Source: Bacteroidetes bacterium GWF2_35_48 (GTDB lineage Bacteria > Bacteroidota > Bacteroidia > Bacteroidales > GWF2-35-48). Taken from it: 64,000 nucleotides of DNA. Of the stretch, positions 24,419 to 35,089 are shown piece by piece; position 1 is the stretch's first letter; each line of letters starts with the position of its first letter. The notes under the pieces were generated by a model, which did not search any database, was not told the DNA's origin, and saw only the letters and a list, made by a program, of their open reading frames with translations. The DNA lies in the NCBI GenBank assembly GCA_001769125.1, contig MEOG01000100.1, positions 1-64,000 on the forward strand. The letters are read 5' to 3'. A program made the translations under genes and the position numbers.

Positions 24419-26890
24419 ATGAGTACAAAAATAGAAATCGGATGGGGAAGCATTGCAGAATCTGACATTCCCGAGGATGCAGAAATAATCCCCATCATTT
24501 CAGACGACATGAATGAACTGATTAAAGATGCTGACATACCTGACATTTTGCCAATATTGCCACTTCGCAATACGGTTTTATTTCCGGGTGTGGTACTCCC
24601 GATTAGCGTAAACAGGAGCAAATCCGTTAAATTAATCAGGGAAGTCTACAAGGGAAATAAAATTATCGGGACTGTTTCACAGAAAGACATCAGCGTGGAA
24701 AGTCCTGAAATAAATGATTTGAACATGACCGGCACTCTGGCGCATATTTTCAAAATTATTGAGATGCCCGATGAATCAACAACCGTAATTATACAGGGGC
24801 AAAAACGTTTAAAAATAAATTCTTTTGTTTCGGAAGACCCTTATTTTAAAGGGAACATTTCTATTCTTCCTGAAATTCTTCCTGAAAAAAAAGATAAGGA
24901 ATTTGAAGCCATTATCAGCTCCCTGAAAGACATTTCGATAAAAATTATCAACCTTACATCGCATATTCCGCATGAAGCAGCGTTTGCAGTAAAAACCATT
25001 GATAATTTCCCTTTTCTTGTCAATTTTATTTGCTCCAACAGCGATTTGAAACCCGAAGAAAAACAAAAACTTCTTGAGACGGACGATTTAAAAGCCCGCG
25101 CCACACTTCTTCTTGAATATCTGAATCGCGAGTTGCAAATGCTGGAACTGAAAATGAACATTCAATCGAAAGTTAAAGTTGAACTCGACAAGCAGCAAAA
25201 AGAATATTTATTACATCAGCAAATAAAAACCATACAGGAAGAACTGGGGGGAAATCCGGTTGAGAAAGAAGCAGAGGAGCTGAAAAATCGTGCGAAAGAA
25301 AAAAAATGGAACAAAGAAATTGCAACGCTTTTTGAAAAAGAAGTAACAAAACTGCAACGCATGAATCAGGCTGCGCCCGATTATTCCATACAACTGAACT
25401 ATATTCAAACGCTTCTCGATTTGCCATGGAATGAGTACACAGAAGATAAATTTGATCTGAAAAAAGCAGAAAAAATTTTAAACGACGATCATTTCGGATT
25501 AGAAAAAATCAAAGAACGCATACTCGAACATCTTGCTGTGCTGAAATTGAAAGGCGACATGAAAGCCCCAATTCTCTGTCTGTTTGGACCTCCCGGTGTT
25601 GGAAAAACATCTTTGGGAAAATCTGTTGCAAAAGCATTGGGACGAAAATATATACGCATTTCATTAGGAGGACTGCACGATGAAGCAGAAATTCGCGGAC
25701 ACAGAAAAACCTACATTGGCGCTTTGCCGGGTCGCATTATTCAGAATATTAAAAAAGTGAAATCGGCAAATCCAGTTTTCATGCTTGATGAAATAGACAA
25801 AGTGGGAAATGATTTTCGTGGAGATCCTTCCTCTGCTCTACTGGAAGTTTTAGACCCTGAACAAAACAATGCATTTCATGATAATTATCTGGAGGCTGAA
25901 TTCGATCTTTCACGGGTCATGTTCATTGCAACCGCAAATACCACAGCCACTATTTCGCCTGCTCTACGCGACAGGATGGAAATGATAAATGTTACAGGAT
26001 ATATTGTTGAAGAAAAAATTCAGATTGCAAAGCGCCACATCATTCCACGCTTACTGGAAGATCACGGCATGAAGAAAAAGCAACTTGTGTTCCCTGATAA
26101 TGTCATTGAAATAATAATTGACAAATACACGAGAGAATCGGGTGTTCGCGAGTTGGAGAAAAAAATGGCAAAGGTCATCCGCAGAATTGCAAAAAATATT
26201 GCATTTGGAAAACGTACCGGAAAAGATATCACAGAAAAAATGATTTTTGATATTCTCGGTCCGCAGGAATATCTGAAAGAAAACTATCAGGGAAATGATT
26301 TTGCAGGAGTTGTTACAGGACTTGCCTGGACATCTGCCGGTGGTGAGATTTTATACATTGAAACCAGCGTTAGCAAAGGAAAAGGAGGCTTAACCCTTAC
26401 CGGAAATCTTGGCGAAGTAATGAAAGAATCTGCTGTTATAGCACTGGAATACATTAAAGCGCATGCAGAAATTTTAAAAATTAATTCCGCAATTTTCGAC
26501 CATTGGAATGTGCATGTACACGTTCCCGAAGGCGCTATTCCTAAAGATGGGCCATCTGCTGGTATTGCCATGGTAACATCACTTGCGTCTGCTTTCACAC
26601 AAAGAAAAGTAAAACCATTTATTGCCATGACCGGCGAAATTACTTTACGTGGAAGAGTGCTTCCCGTGGGCGGAATAAAAGAAAAAATTCTTGCTGCAAA
26701 ACGCGCGGGCATAAAAGAAATTCTTCTGTCTGCTGAAAATAAAAAAGACATTGATGATATTGCTGCAATTTATGTTAAAGGATTGAAATTTCATTATGTT
26801 AAAACGATTCTCGATGTTCTGAAATACGCATTGCTGAAAGAAAAAGTTGAAACCCCTGTGAATTTATTGGTGGAGGAGAAGAAGGCTTGA
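24419..26890 (+). CDS. lon: ATP-dependent protease Lon
   Basis: An 823-aa cytoplasmic AAA+ protease. The N-terminal substrate-binding domain (about 45-240) and coiled coil precede the ATPase. Walker A is GPPGVGKT (390-397) and Walker B VFMLDEID (453-460). The proteolytic domain has the Ser713 ([10 protein letters not shown]) and Lys756 (GGIKEK) dyad, with the same 43-residue spacing as in E. coli Lon. Length and motifs are complete. It degrades misfolded and regulatory proteins. The gene has its own 190-nt leader with an inverted repeat. Confidence 0.98.
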   Translation: MSTKIEIGWGSIAESDIPEDAEIIPIISDDMNELIKDADIPDILPILPLRNTVLFPGVVLPISVNRSKSVKLIREVYKGNKIIGTVSQKDISVESPEINDLNMTGTLAHIFKIIEMPDESTTVIIQGQKRLKINSFVSEDPYFKGNISILPEILPEKKDKEFEAIISSLKDISIKIINLTSHIPHEAAFAVKTIDNFPFLVNFICSNSDLKPEEKQKLLETDDLKARATLLLEYLNRELQMLELKMNIQSKVKVELDKQQKEYLLHQQIKTIQEELGGNPVEKEAEELKNRAKEKKWNKEIATLFEKEVTKLQRMNQAAPDYSIQLNYIQTLLDLPWNEYTEDKFDLKKAEKILNDDHFGLEKIKERILEHLAVLKLKGDMKAPILCLFGPPGVGKTSLGKSVAKALGRKYIRISLGGLHDEAEIRGHRKTYIGALPGRIIQNIKKVKSANPVFMLDEIDKVGNDFRGDPSSALLEVLDPEQNNAFHDNYLEAEFDLSRVMFIATANTTATISPALRDRMEMINVTGYIVEEKIQIAKRHIIPRLLEDHGMKKKQLVFPDNVIEIIIDKYTRESGVRELEKKMAKVIRRIAKNIAFGKRTGKDITEKMIFDILGPQEYLKENYQGNDFAGVVTGLAWTSAGGEILYIETSVSKGKGGLTLTGNLGEVMKESAVIALEYIKAHAEILKINSAIFDHWNVHVHVPEGAIPKDGPSAGIAMVTSLASAFTQRKVKPFIAMTGEITLRGRVLPVGGIKEKILAAKRAGIKEILLSAENKKDIDDIAAIYVKGLKFHYVKTILDVLKYALLKEKVETPVNLLVEEKKA

Positions 26891-27001
26891 TTTGAAAATT
26901 TGAAGATGATACAATTTGAAAATTATATAATATTCTAATAAAGCAGAGCTCTTGTTCAACAGTCAAAGTAACAGGTTTGAAAATAACCAAAAATATTTAC
27001 A

Positions 27002-27616
27002 TTGCATAAAAAATTCATATTAAAATCTTGCTATAAATCGGGAATCATAGAAGCAGGTTGTGATGAAGCCGGGCGCGGTTGTCTTGCGGGTTCTGTATTT
27101 GCTGCTACAGTTATCTTACCTGAAAATTATACAAACAATCGCTTGAATGATTCCAAACAAATAGCAGAAGCTTTACGCTTTTCACTGAGAGAAGAAATTG
27201 AGAAAGATGCATTGTTTTTTGCTGTTGCCTCCGTTGACAACCATGAAATAGATAAAATAAATATTCTGAAAGCATCAATACTTGGAATGCACAAAGCATT
27301 AGATTTGCTGAAAATTACACCGGAACACATCATTGTTGACGGGAATAAATTCAGACCCTACAAAAATATTCCGCATAAATGTATTGTAAAGGGCGACAGT
27401 AAATTTTTATCCATTGCTGCTGCATCCATTTTGGCAAAGACTTACAGAGATGAATACATGCAAAAGCTTCATGAAGAATATCCGGTTTACGGATGGTTTA
27501 AAAATAAAGGATACGGAACAGAAATTCACCGGGAAGCAATCAAAATGCACGGCACTTCTCCTTATCACAGGATGAGTTTTAAATTATTCGAACAACAATT
27601 ATCTTTAGACTTGTAA
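27002..27616 (+). CDS. rnhB: Ribonuclease HII
   Basis: A 204-aa enzyme that cuts RNA in RNA-DNA hybrids and at single ribonucleotides. The catalytic acidic pair is in GCDEAGRG (Asp21, Glu22), with DGNKF further on and AAASILAKTYRDEYM characteristic of type II. It has normal length. There is no in-frame ATG upstream of the catalytic motif before a stop codon, so a TTG at 27002 is the best start. It follows lon by 111 nt on the same strand. Confidence 0.94.
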   Translation: MHKKFILKSCYKSGIIEAGCDEAGRGCLAGSVFAATVILPENYTNNRLNDSKQIAEALRFSLREEIEKDALFFAVASVDNHEIDKINILKASILGMHKALDLLKITPEHIIVDGNKFRPYKNIPHKCIVKGDSKFLSIAAASILAKTYRDEYMQKLHEEYPVYGWFKNKGYGTEIHREAIKMHGTSPYHRMSFKLFEQQLSLDL

Positions 27617-27725
27617 AAAAAAATGTTTTTTGTACTCATTTCACGTCCCATTTTAATTTTTTCTGCCATTTTCATTGAGTGAAAATATTTTCACTAAATT
27701 TAGAGCCTGAAAAACAGGTTTTATT

Positions 27726-29135
27726 ATGTTATTCGATTCTCTACAGTACATTATATTTCTACCTCTTGCTGTTCTAATATATTATTTAATTCCCTATAAG
27801 TTCCGTTGGTTTTTTTTGTTACTTGCCAGTTATTATTTTTACATGTCGTGGCAAGTAGAGTATGCCTTGTTAATTTTATTAACGACCACGGTTGATTTTT
27901 TTATTTCACAAAAAATATATAAAACCACCTCAAGAAAACTGAAAAAAATCTTACTTGCTACCAGCATGACGGTGAATCTGGGAATATTGTTTTTTTTTAA
28001 ATACTTCAATTTTATAAACAGTAGTATTCAAGATGTATTTAGCCAGTTTAACGTTTTTTATGATAAACCGGAATTTCATGTTCTTTTACCTGTAGGAATT
28101 TCTTTTTACACGTTTCAGGTATTAAGTTACACGTTGGAGGTATATCAGGGAAAGCAAAAGCCGGAAAAGCACTTTGGTTATTTTGCCCTTTACGTGGTAT
28201 TTTTTCCACAATTAGTAGCAGGACCCATCGAAAGGTTTTCAAGGCTGGGACCTCAATTCCGGCAAAAAATCAATTTCAGTTGGATAAATTTTAACAATGG
28301 GCTTCGGCTTATTTTATTTGGTCTTTTTATTAAGATGGTAATTGCAGATAATCTCGCCCCCTTGGTAAACGAAGTGTATAATAAACCCGAAGTATATAAT
28401 TCCCTTTCTATTTTGCAGGCAATATTTTTCTATTCATTCCAGATATATTCTGACTTTTTCGGATACTCAACCATTGCAGTAGGTTCAGCCATGATGATGG
28501 GAATTTTTATTATGGACAATTTTAAAACTCCCTATCTTGCAAAAGGAATTGCAGAATTCTGGAATCGCTGGCATATCTCGTTGTCAACTTGGTTTCGCGA
28601 TTATTTATTCATCCCTTTGGGAGGAAGCCGCGTAAAAAAATACAGATTTTTTCTTAATATTTTGATTGTTTTTACTGTCAGCGGTCTTTGGCATGGTGCC
28701 AACTGGACTTTTTTTATCTGGGGATTGCTCCATGCCATCTATTATGTTTTTGAAATGCTGAAAAAGAAACTATTTCCATTGCAGCAAACTACGGGTTGGG
28801 GATTCGTTAACATAACCTCAGCAATTATTACTTTTCTGCTCGTTAGCTTTGCATGGATTTTTTTCCGCAGCGAATCTTTTTCCAAAGCAATGCTGGTTTT
28901 CGAGTCTCTGTTCAACAATTATGGTATTCAGGATACATTCTTTGTAAGTAATATAATCTGGGTGCTACTGGGTTTATTTATTATTCTTGACATCATCCTT
29001 TACAATAAAAGATTCGATACATGGATTGTACCCAAAAAAGCCATAATCCGCTGGTCGGTATATGCTGTACTTTTGTTTTCAATTCTGGCGCTTGCAGGGA
29101 TAAATTATAATCCGTTTATTTATTTTCAATTTTAA
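27726..29135 (+). CDS. MBOAT-family O-acyltransferase (AlgI/DltB-like)
   Basis: A 469-aa inner-membrane protein with about ten to twelve membrane segments. It has the MBOAT signature: FWNRWHISLSTWFRDYLFIPLGGSR (His283) and the catalytic His323 in SGLWHGANWTFF. These proteins pass acyl groups across the membrane to a periplasmic acceptor such as alginate or another glycan. It overlaps in function with the next gene (2 nt apart), an SGNH-like secreted protein, forming a typical transmembrane O-acylation pair. The acceptor is unknown; alginate genes are absent. Confidence 0.93.
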   Translation: MLFDSLQYIIFLPLAVLIYYLIPYKFRWFFLLLASYYFYMSWQVEYALLILLTTTVDFFISQKIYKTTSRKLKKILLATSMTVNLGILFFFKYFNFINSSIQDVFSQFNVFYDKPEFHVLLPVGISFYTFQVLSYTLEVYQGKQKPEKHFGYFALYVVFFPQLVAGPIERFSRLGPQFRQKINFSWINFNNGLRLILFGLFIKMVIADNLAPLVNEVYNKPEVYNSLSILQAIFFYSFQIYSDFFGYSTIAVGSAMMMGIFIMDNFKTPYLAKGIAEFWNRWHISLSTWFRDYLFIPLGGSRVKKYRFFLNILIVFTVSGLWHGANWTFFIWGLLHAIYYVFEMLKKKLFPLQQTTGWGFVNITSAIITFLLVSFAWIFFRSESFSKAMLVFESLFNNYGIQDTFFVSNIIWVLLGLFIILDIILYNKRFDTWIVPKKAIIRWSVYAVLLFSILALAGINYNPFIYFQF

Positions 29136-29137
29136 GA

Positions 29138-30532
29138 ATGACCGCGAAACTCAGATATATTATTATCAGAATACTTGTATTGGCAGGGGTGTTGCTAACA
29201 TTAAACTATCTTTATAAATATACCTTATGGCCCTCTGATGTCCATCAACATGCAGACCTGATTGATTCCATTTCAAAATATCAAATGCAAAGTGATGTGC
29301 TTTTTATTTCCTCGTCTTCCAATTATTTTTATAACAAAACAGACAGCAACAAGATAACTATAAGTACATGGCTGCATAAATTTTATCCCTCACTCCGGAT
29401 TAATGCCATTCATAAAGGATATCTGCATGCCGGGGTTACAGAAAGTATAATGAACTACATAGATAAAGACTCCCCCGTTAAAACCATTATTGTAGAATTA
29501 AACATCCGTTCTTTAGGTTCATTCTGGATTAACAGCGAAACAGAGGCTGCTTATTCTGTTCAGAAATTAATGATGAATAAACAAATTCCTTTAATATTCA
29601 GACGTTTTTTATTATCTCTTGGTTATTACGATGCCCGAACAAAAGAAGAACGGGAAAAAATATACTTGAACGAGTGGAAAACCGACAGCATTTATTTTAA
29701 TGGGAAATACCCTGCCAAAACCGTTTTAGATTGGGAAATCTCTCTTGTCAATAATTTAAAAATTTTTACCGTAGAAGGAACTATTGAAAAGGATAAAACC
29801 TATTTTGCTTGTAACCTTGTTAAAATGTTCGCCCTGCAAATAGATACAGCAACTAATGTTAGGATTAAAAATCTGGATGAAATTGTTCGTATTGCCCAAA
29901 AAAGAAACTGGAATCTGGTTTTCGTGATTTTGCCTGAAGATTTTGACAAAGTGGCTAAAATGGTTGGGGAAGAATTAGCGATGCTTCTTGATCAAACAGC
30001 AGATATTCTTAAAAAACGTTATCAAAAAGATGGAGTCATTGTCGTTGATAATATGAAGCTGCTCTCGTCCAATTATTTTTACGAAACATATCCTACCGAA
30101 CACTATGTTTCCAGTGGGAAAGCTTATGTAGCTGAAAATATTGCGAATGCCCTCAAACCATTATACCCCGATAAATTTAATCCTGTTACGTATAAAAAAC
30201 CTTCTTCATATTTGCCAAGCGAAGAACAGATAAACAAAAAAATTGAGTGCATAAAAAATAATAGCGACTGGTATCAATTTATTCTAAAAAAAGCCGCCGA
30301 TAACAAGGTACATCCTGATACCATGATTAAGGGTGATGCAATATGGGAGCTCAAAAAAGATTATATCATTTTCCCTGAAATTGCTTTTCAAGCAGATTTG
30401 GAGAGAACAAAAAAAATGATACGCGAATATCCTAATTGGATAATGACGATTAAAGAAAAAGCAGAAAAAAAAGGTATTAGTTTCGAAAAACAACTGGATG
30501 ATGATGCACGATACCTGATTGAAAATGATTAG
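29138..30532 (+). CDS. Membrane-anchored SGNH/DltD-like partner of the MBOAT protein
   Basis: A 464-aa protein with one N-terminal membrane segment (about 7-24) and a periplasmic domain. A serine cluster after a hydrophobic strand (VLFISSSSNYF, Ser58-Ser61) and a late Asp304 ... His322 (TEHYVSSGKAYVAENIA) fit an SGNH-hydrolase-like or DltD/AlgX-like fold. It presumably transfers the acyl group to the final polymer. A C-terminal extension of about 110 residues, predicted helical and Lys-rich, goes beyond the usual domain. The role follows from the 2-nt spacing to the MBOAT gene. Confidence 0.75.
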   Translation: MTAKLRYIIIRILVLAGVLLTLNYLYKYTLWPSDVHQHADLIDSISKYQMQSDVLFISSSSNYFYNKTDSNKITISTWLHKFYPSLRINAIHKGYLHAGVTESIMNYIDKDSPVKTIIVELNIRSLGSFWINSETEAAYSVQKLMMNKQIPLIFRRFLLSLGYYDARTKEEREKIYLNEWKTDSIYFNGKYPAKTVLDWEISLVNNLKIFTVEGTIEKDKTYFACNLVKMFALQIDTATNVRIKNLDEIVRIAQKRNWNLVFVILPEDFDKVAKMVGEELAMLLDQTADILKKRYQKDGVIVVDNMKLLSSNYFYETYPTEHYVSSGKAYVAENIANALKPLYPDKFNPVTYKKPSSYLPSEEQINKKIECIKNNSDWYQFILKKAADNKVHPDTMIKGDAIWELKKDYIIFPEIAFQADLERTKKMIREYPNWIMTIKEKAEKKGISFEKQLDDDARYLIEND

Positions 30533-30570
30533 TGGTTATATGTTTTTTTTAACTGTTGTTGAAGCCGGGA

Positions 30571-30673
30571 GTCAGAAGTTGGAAGTTGGAAGTTGGAAGT
30601 CAGAAGTCGATTCAGCTTCGAGCTTCGAGCTTCGAGCTTCCGACTTCGAACTTCGAGCTTCGGGCTTCGGGCT
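30571..30673. repeat. Heptanucleotide array (GTTGGAA / GTCAGAA, then GCTTCGA)
   Basis: GTCAGAA, three GTTGGAA, GTCAGAA, a 9-nt junction, then GCTTCGA x3, GCTTCCG, ACTTCGA x2, GCTTCGG x2: a strict 7-bp period with two unrelated unit families in one array. Confidence 0.9.
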
Positions 30674-30746
30674 TATTAATTAAAAAAATGCATAAAATAA
30701 GTTTTTTACCGTAACAATTTTGTAAATTGCTAAAAATTTAACCGCT

Positions 30747-33700
30747 ATGAAAATTCATAATTATTCTATCTTTTTCGTAATAATCATACTATTTTTATCC
30801 GGGTATGCATCTGGTCAAAACATTAAATTAACTGCATGGGATTCTTTGAGGTTAAAAAAGATTCCTGAAATTAAAATGACTCATTCATACAAAAGTACGT
30901 GCCTTGCATTGCCTTCCGTTGTAGATAATTCTACCCAACCCTACTGGAGGGGCATTTTCTGGCAAAGTGGCTGTTCATGCGGACAAGCATCAAGCGAGAG
31001 CTATGTTTTTACTTACGAGATAAACCGGAAACGAGGCTACAACGCATCCCTTGACTCAAACAGGTACGCGTACAGCTTCACTTATAATTTTTTAAACATA
31101 GGTAACAGTGTTTGTGGAGCTAACTTTCTCGAGAGCATGGATATTATCCGTGAAGCCGGAATCCCTAATTTAACAGTAAATAATGGGGTAATGACGGATG
31201 GCGCTATGACGAAGTGGCTCACGGGTTATGACAAATATTACAAGATAATGCAAAACCGCATTAATTCTGTATATGCTATTCGCGTTGGCACTCCGGAGGG
31301 ATTAGATAATCTCAAACATTGGATCAACGATCATCTTGATAATTCCGCTGTCGGGGGGCTTGCTTTTTTTTATGCCAATCACATTGATTATCCGGAAGAA
31401 ATCCCTGCCGGTTTACCTGAAGCCGGGAAACACATTATAAGAAATTTTTCAAATACATCCCATTCAATGACAATTGTTGGTTATAACGATAGTGTAAGAG
31501 TTGATTTTAATAACGATGGCTTGTATACAAATAATATTGATATAACAGGTGATGGAATAGTAGATCTGAAAGACTGGGAAATAGGGGCAGTAAAAATTGC
31601 GAATTCTTACGCGGGATCTATTTCAGGAGGTCCGATAAATTGGGCTGATGCAGGCTTTTGTTATGTTATGTACCGGGCACTTGCCTTTCATAACAACCAA
31701 GGAGGATTTTGGGATAAAACCGCTTATATTTGTGATGTAAAAACAAACTATTCTCCCCTGCTTACAGCAAAAGTAAGCATGACCTATGACAACCGTGAGA
31801 AAATAAAAATTATGGCAGGAATCTCTACCAATCTGGCATCAAGCTACCCGGAACACATCGAAGAATTTCCTATGTTCAGGTATCAGGGAAGCGACCTTTA
31901 TATGCAGGGAGGCAGCACAAATGACCAGAAAAATATTGAATTTGGTCTTGACTTGTCAGAACTTCTAAATTATGTTGAACCCGGTGTCCAAGCAAAATAT
32001 TTTTTAGTAATTGAAGAATCGGATTCCAATTCAGAAGGAATCGGAACCATCAACAATTATTCCGTTATAGATTATACAAATGGTACAAATGAATATATAT
32101 GTTCTCAGACAAATGTACCATTAACCAATAATAACAGTACCATTTTATCTGTTGAGGCAACAGTAAACTTTAATGATATAATTATTACCACAGACACCAT
32201 TCCCAAGGCTACCTTGAACACCCCATACAATGCGCAGGTGCAGGCACAAGGAGGAATCCAGCCCTACAAGTGGTTTCCGTTTAATAATTATAAAATCACA
32301 CAAGTTTCTAATGTTTTAACTCCAATTACAGGGACAGTACTGTCAAACACCTTTCAAAATGCACCACTACAGTTTGAATTTCCTTTTTATGGTAAAAAAT
32401 ATACTGTTGGAACGGCAACACAAAAGGGAGCACTAATGTTTGAAAACGAAGATCCACAAGTTCCTTATAATAGGCATGAGGATTTAATGCTGCGATATTT
32501 AAAAAACATTGCGCCTTTTTATGGCATTTATAATAGTAACACTATCCGCTATGAAGGCAACACAACGTACGCAAAGTTTTACTGGACTGCAAATTTTCAT
32601 GGTACAGAATTGCAATATCTTGTTACTCTTTTTGTAGATGGGACTATTTATATTGATTATGGAAATTGCCCAACTCCTTCTATAAAAAAATGGCAGGCAG
32701 GAGTTTCAATGGGAGACCAGATTTCGTACCAGGAATTTAGTTTCTCAGGTATGACTTTTCCGGCAAACACAAGAATAATTCTTGAACCACAACCTTTTCC
32801 TAAAGGCTTAGGAATAGATAATAACGGGATTATTTCCGGAACATTAACAGAAGAGTTTCCCGGTGATTCTATTTTTGTAAAAGTAATTGATAATAATTGG
32901 CTCGAAAATATTAAGGGGTTTTTGTTTACAAACCGTGGGTTGCTTTTTTCCAACTATAACCTGACTAGTCCCGACAATAATATTCCGGAATATGGTGAAA
33001 ATGTTCAAATGTCTCTTCGTCTTACAAACGTAGGTGAGGCTTCTATCAATAATATTCAATTGGTGCTCGAAGATGTTGATCCAAACTATTCGCTGGTTGA
33101 CAGTCTGGCATTTTTGTCAAACTTGCAATTAAATCAATCCGGTAATCTGGATACGGTCTTTGAATTCAGTGTTAATGAACAAATCGCTGACAATACCCTG
33201 ATTACATTTGTTATTAATGCCACTTCAGACGAACTACAGGCCTCAGATACCGTATCGTTTATTGTGAGAGCTCCGAATATTCAGATAATTAATACAGTAT
33301 ACACTGATTTGAATGATAACATTTTTGATCCGGGAGAAACAGGCACAATTAATATCCATTACAAAAACACAGGTGGTTCGCCTGCTTATAACCTGATTTC
33401 GGAATATCTTCCTCAAGACTCCTATTTAACAATTAACGCAGTATCTGGAAATACAAAAGCATTATTACTTCCGGACAGCACATGGATTGTCATCCTGAAT
33501 ATTACATCTGATCCTGCAACACCTTATGGATACGTCAGTACTGTTAATTCAGAGATTAATGGTGACAGGTCGTATACAAAAACACAAAACGTTCTTATTG
33601 GAATTGGATTAATCATAGAGAACTGGGAAACAGGTGGCATATCATCTTTCCCATGGGGTCTTGCAGGAAATGCACAATGGTATATTGATAATACAATACA

Positions 33701-35051
33701 TTACGGAGGAAATTATTCATTACATTCAGGGCTTATTACCCACGATCAGGTTAGTGTACTCAAGTTGGTCGGGACTGTCAGTACCGCGGGCTCACTGTCT
33801 TTTTACAAAAAAGTATCCTCTGAGGCAAGCTACGATTTTTTATGTTTTTATATTGATAGTGTAAAAGTTGCTGAATGGTCAGGAGAACAAGACTGGTCCA
33901 TACATGTATTTCAAATGAATTCGGGGTTTCATTCCTTCGAGTGGAAATATGAGAAAGACGGTTCTGTGAATTCCGGAAGTGATGCAGCCTGGGTAGATAA
34001 TATTATTTTTCCACCCATGGATTTTGCAAGTCCTGAATTATTAGTTTCCACAGATCATTATGAAAAAACAATGGTTCAGAATATACTTGATACCGATACA
34101 ATTTATGTAACCAACACCGGGGGAGGTCTGTTGACGTATCAGGCAAATATTGATAATGCCTCTGTATCACGAAAGGCTCAAGGAGCTCAAGAACAAAGAA
34201 GTGTTGACGGGTCAACCTTAACAGCATCCCCATCGGCCATAAATACAGGAGTTCCGGTCGCTCTTAATTTTTCACTTTACAACGGAAGCACAGATTCAGA
34301 ATGGCTGAAAGATGTAACAGTTAGCTTTCCTCTGGGTGTAACACTTGATTCAGCTACAAGCTTTATAGGTGGCACTGGCGGCCCGATGGCATGGAGCGGG
34401 GTTCATGGAAATGGTTCAGATGTGAACTGGCATGGGGAAGATGGTAGTGGTTGGGGTGTGGTTCGAGGCAATGAAACAGCAACCGCAGTTCTGTATTTAC
34501 AAATTGATTCGGCAATACAAAATTCAATTGTTTTATTGTATCAAATCGATGGTGATATATACGGGGCTACCCCTCATTCCATTTCTGATGTTATAATACT
34601 TACTAATAACGGACCTAATTCAACATGGCTTACCCTCTCGTCAGAAAGTGGAAATTTAACATCAAATCAATCGAGCCCACTATTTCTTAACTTTAATACT
34701 TATGGAATTGCGTTGGGTACCTACTACTGTAATATTAATATTTTTTCAGCAACCGATACTGCATCAGTGGCTATAGAACTTAATGTAACGGATTTTACCG
34801 ATATTATCGAAATAAGAAATTCTCTTACATTGCATCCGAATCCTGCTGATACCTATTTTCAGGTTAACATTCCCTCGTGCAAAAAAATCAATGCTGAAAT
34901 CTTTACCATGACCGGTCAATGTATCGCAAAAAAAATTGCAGATGGTTCTATAATAAATTATAACACATCTCAACTGCCCGATGGTGTCTATATATTAGTT
35001 ATCACATGCGACAATACCCGATGGGTGGAAAAAATAATAGTAGCCCATTGA
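30747..35051 (+). CDS. Large papain-like (C1-type) cysteine protease, T9SS cargo
   Basis: A 1434-aa secreted protein: signal peptide (1-23), papain-fold domain (about 55-330), Ig/CARDB-like beta domains through the middle, and a T9SS type A sorting domain (about 1355-1434, LHPNPADTYFQV, ending in a KIIVAH strand). Probable catalytic residues are Gln73 (WQSG), Cys78 (CSCGQASS), His239 (SHSMTIVGY) and Asn286 (IANSY). The spacing from Gln to Cys is one residue shorter than in papain, and Cys76 is a possible alternative. Between His and Asn lie two calcium-loop-like stretches (DFNNDG at 253-258 and DITGDGIVDLKD at 265-276). Catalysis is likely but not certain. Confidence 0.85.
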   Translation: MKIHNYSIFFVIIILFLSGYASGQNIKLTAWDSLRLKKIPEIKMTHSYKSTCLALPSVVDNSTQPYWRGIFWQSGCSCGQASSESYVFTYEINRKRGYNASLDSNRYAYSFTYNFLNIGNSVCGANFLESMDIIREAGIPNLTVNNGVMTDGAMTKWLTGYDKYYKIMQNRINSVYAIRVGTPEGLDNLKHWINDHLDNSAVGGLAFFYANHIDYPEEIPAGLPEAGKHIIRNFSNTSHSMTIVGYNDSVRVDFNNDGLYTNNIDITGDGIVDLKDWEIGAVKIANSYAGSISGGPINWADAGFCYVMYRALAFHNNQGGFWDKTAYICDVKTNYSPLLTAKVSMTYDNREKIKIMAGISTNLASSYPEHIEEFPMFRYQGSDLYMQGGSTNDQKNIEFGLDLSELLNYVEPGVQAKYFLVIEESDSNSEGIGTINNYSVIDYTNGTNEYICSQTNVPLTNNNSTILSVEATVNFNDIIITTDTIPKATLNTPYNAQVQAQGGIQPYKWFPFNNYKITQVSNVLTPITGTVLSNTFQNAPLQFEFPFYGKKYTVGTATQKGALMFENEDPQVPYNRHEDLMLRYLKNIAPFYGIYNSNTIRYEGNTTYAKFYWTANFHGTELQYLVTLFVDGTIYIDYGNCPTPSIKKWQAGVSMGDQISYQEFSFSGMTFPANTRIILEPQPFPKGLGIDNNGIISGTLTEEFPGDSIFVKVIDNNWLENIKGFLFTNRGLLFSNYNLTSPDNNIPEYGENVQMSLRLTNVGEASINNIQLVLEDVDPNYSLVDSLAFLSNLQLNQSGNLDTVFEFSVNEQIADNTLITFVINATSDELQASDTVSFIVRAPNIQIINTVYTDLNDNIFDPGETGTINIHYKNTGGSPAYNLISEYLPQDSYLTINAVSGNTKALLLPDSTWIVILNITSDPATPYGYVSTVNSEINGDRSYTKTQNVLIGIGLIIENWETGGISSFPWGLAGNAQWYIDNTIHYGGNYSLHSGLITHDQVSVLKLVGTVSTAGSLSFYKKVSSEASYDFLCFYIDSVKVAEWSGEQDWSIHVFQMNSGFHSFEWKYEKDGSVNSGSDAAWVDNIIFPPMDFASPELLVSTDHYEKTMVQNILDTDTIYVTNTGGGLLTYQANIDNASVSRKAQGAQEQRSVDGSTLTASPSAINTGVPVALNFSLYNGSTDSEWLKDVTVSFPLGVTLDSATSFIGGTGGPMAWSGVHGNGSDVNWHGEDGSGWGVVRGNETATAVLYLQIDSAIQNSIVLLYQIDGDIYGATPHSISDVIILTNNGPNSTWLTLSSESGNLTSNQSSPLFLNFNTYGIALGTYYCNINIFSATDTASVAIELNVTDFTDIIEIRNSLTLHPNPADTYFQVNIPSCKKINAEIFTMTGQCIAKKIADGSIINYNTSQLPDGVYILVITCDNTRWVEKIIVAH

Positions 35052-35063
35052 TAAGGGTTTATG

Positions 35064-35089
35064 ATCTGAATAAAATCAATTATTCAGAT
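35064..35089. terminator. Hairpin between convergent protease and histidine-kinase genes
   Basis: ATCTGAATAA (35064-35073) and TTATTCAGAT (35080-35089) pair perfectly with a 6-nt loop. The structure covers the last codons and stop of the kinase gene. Confidence 0.5.
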
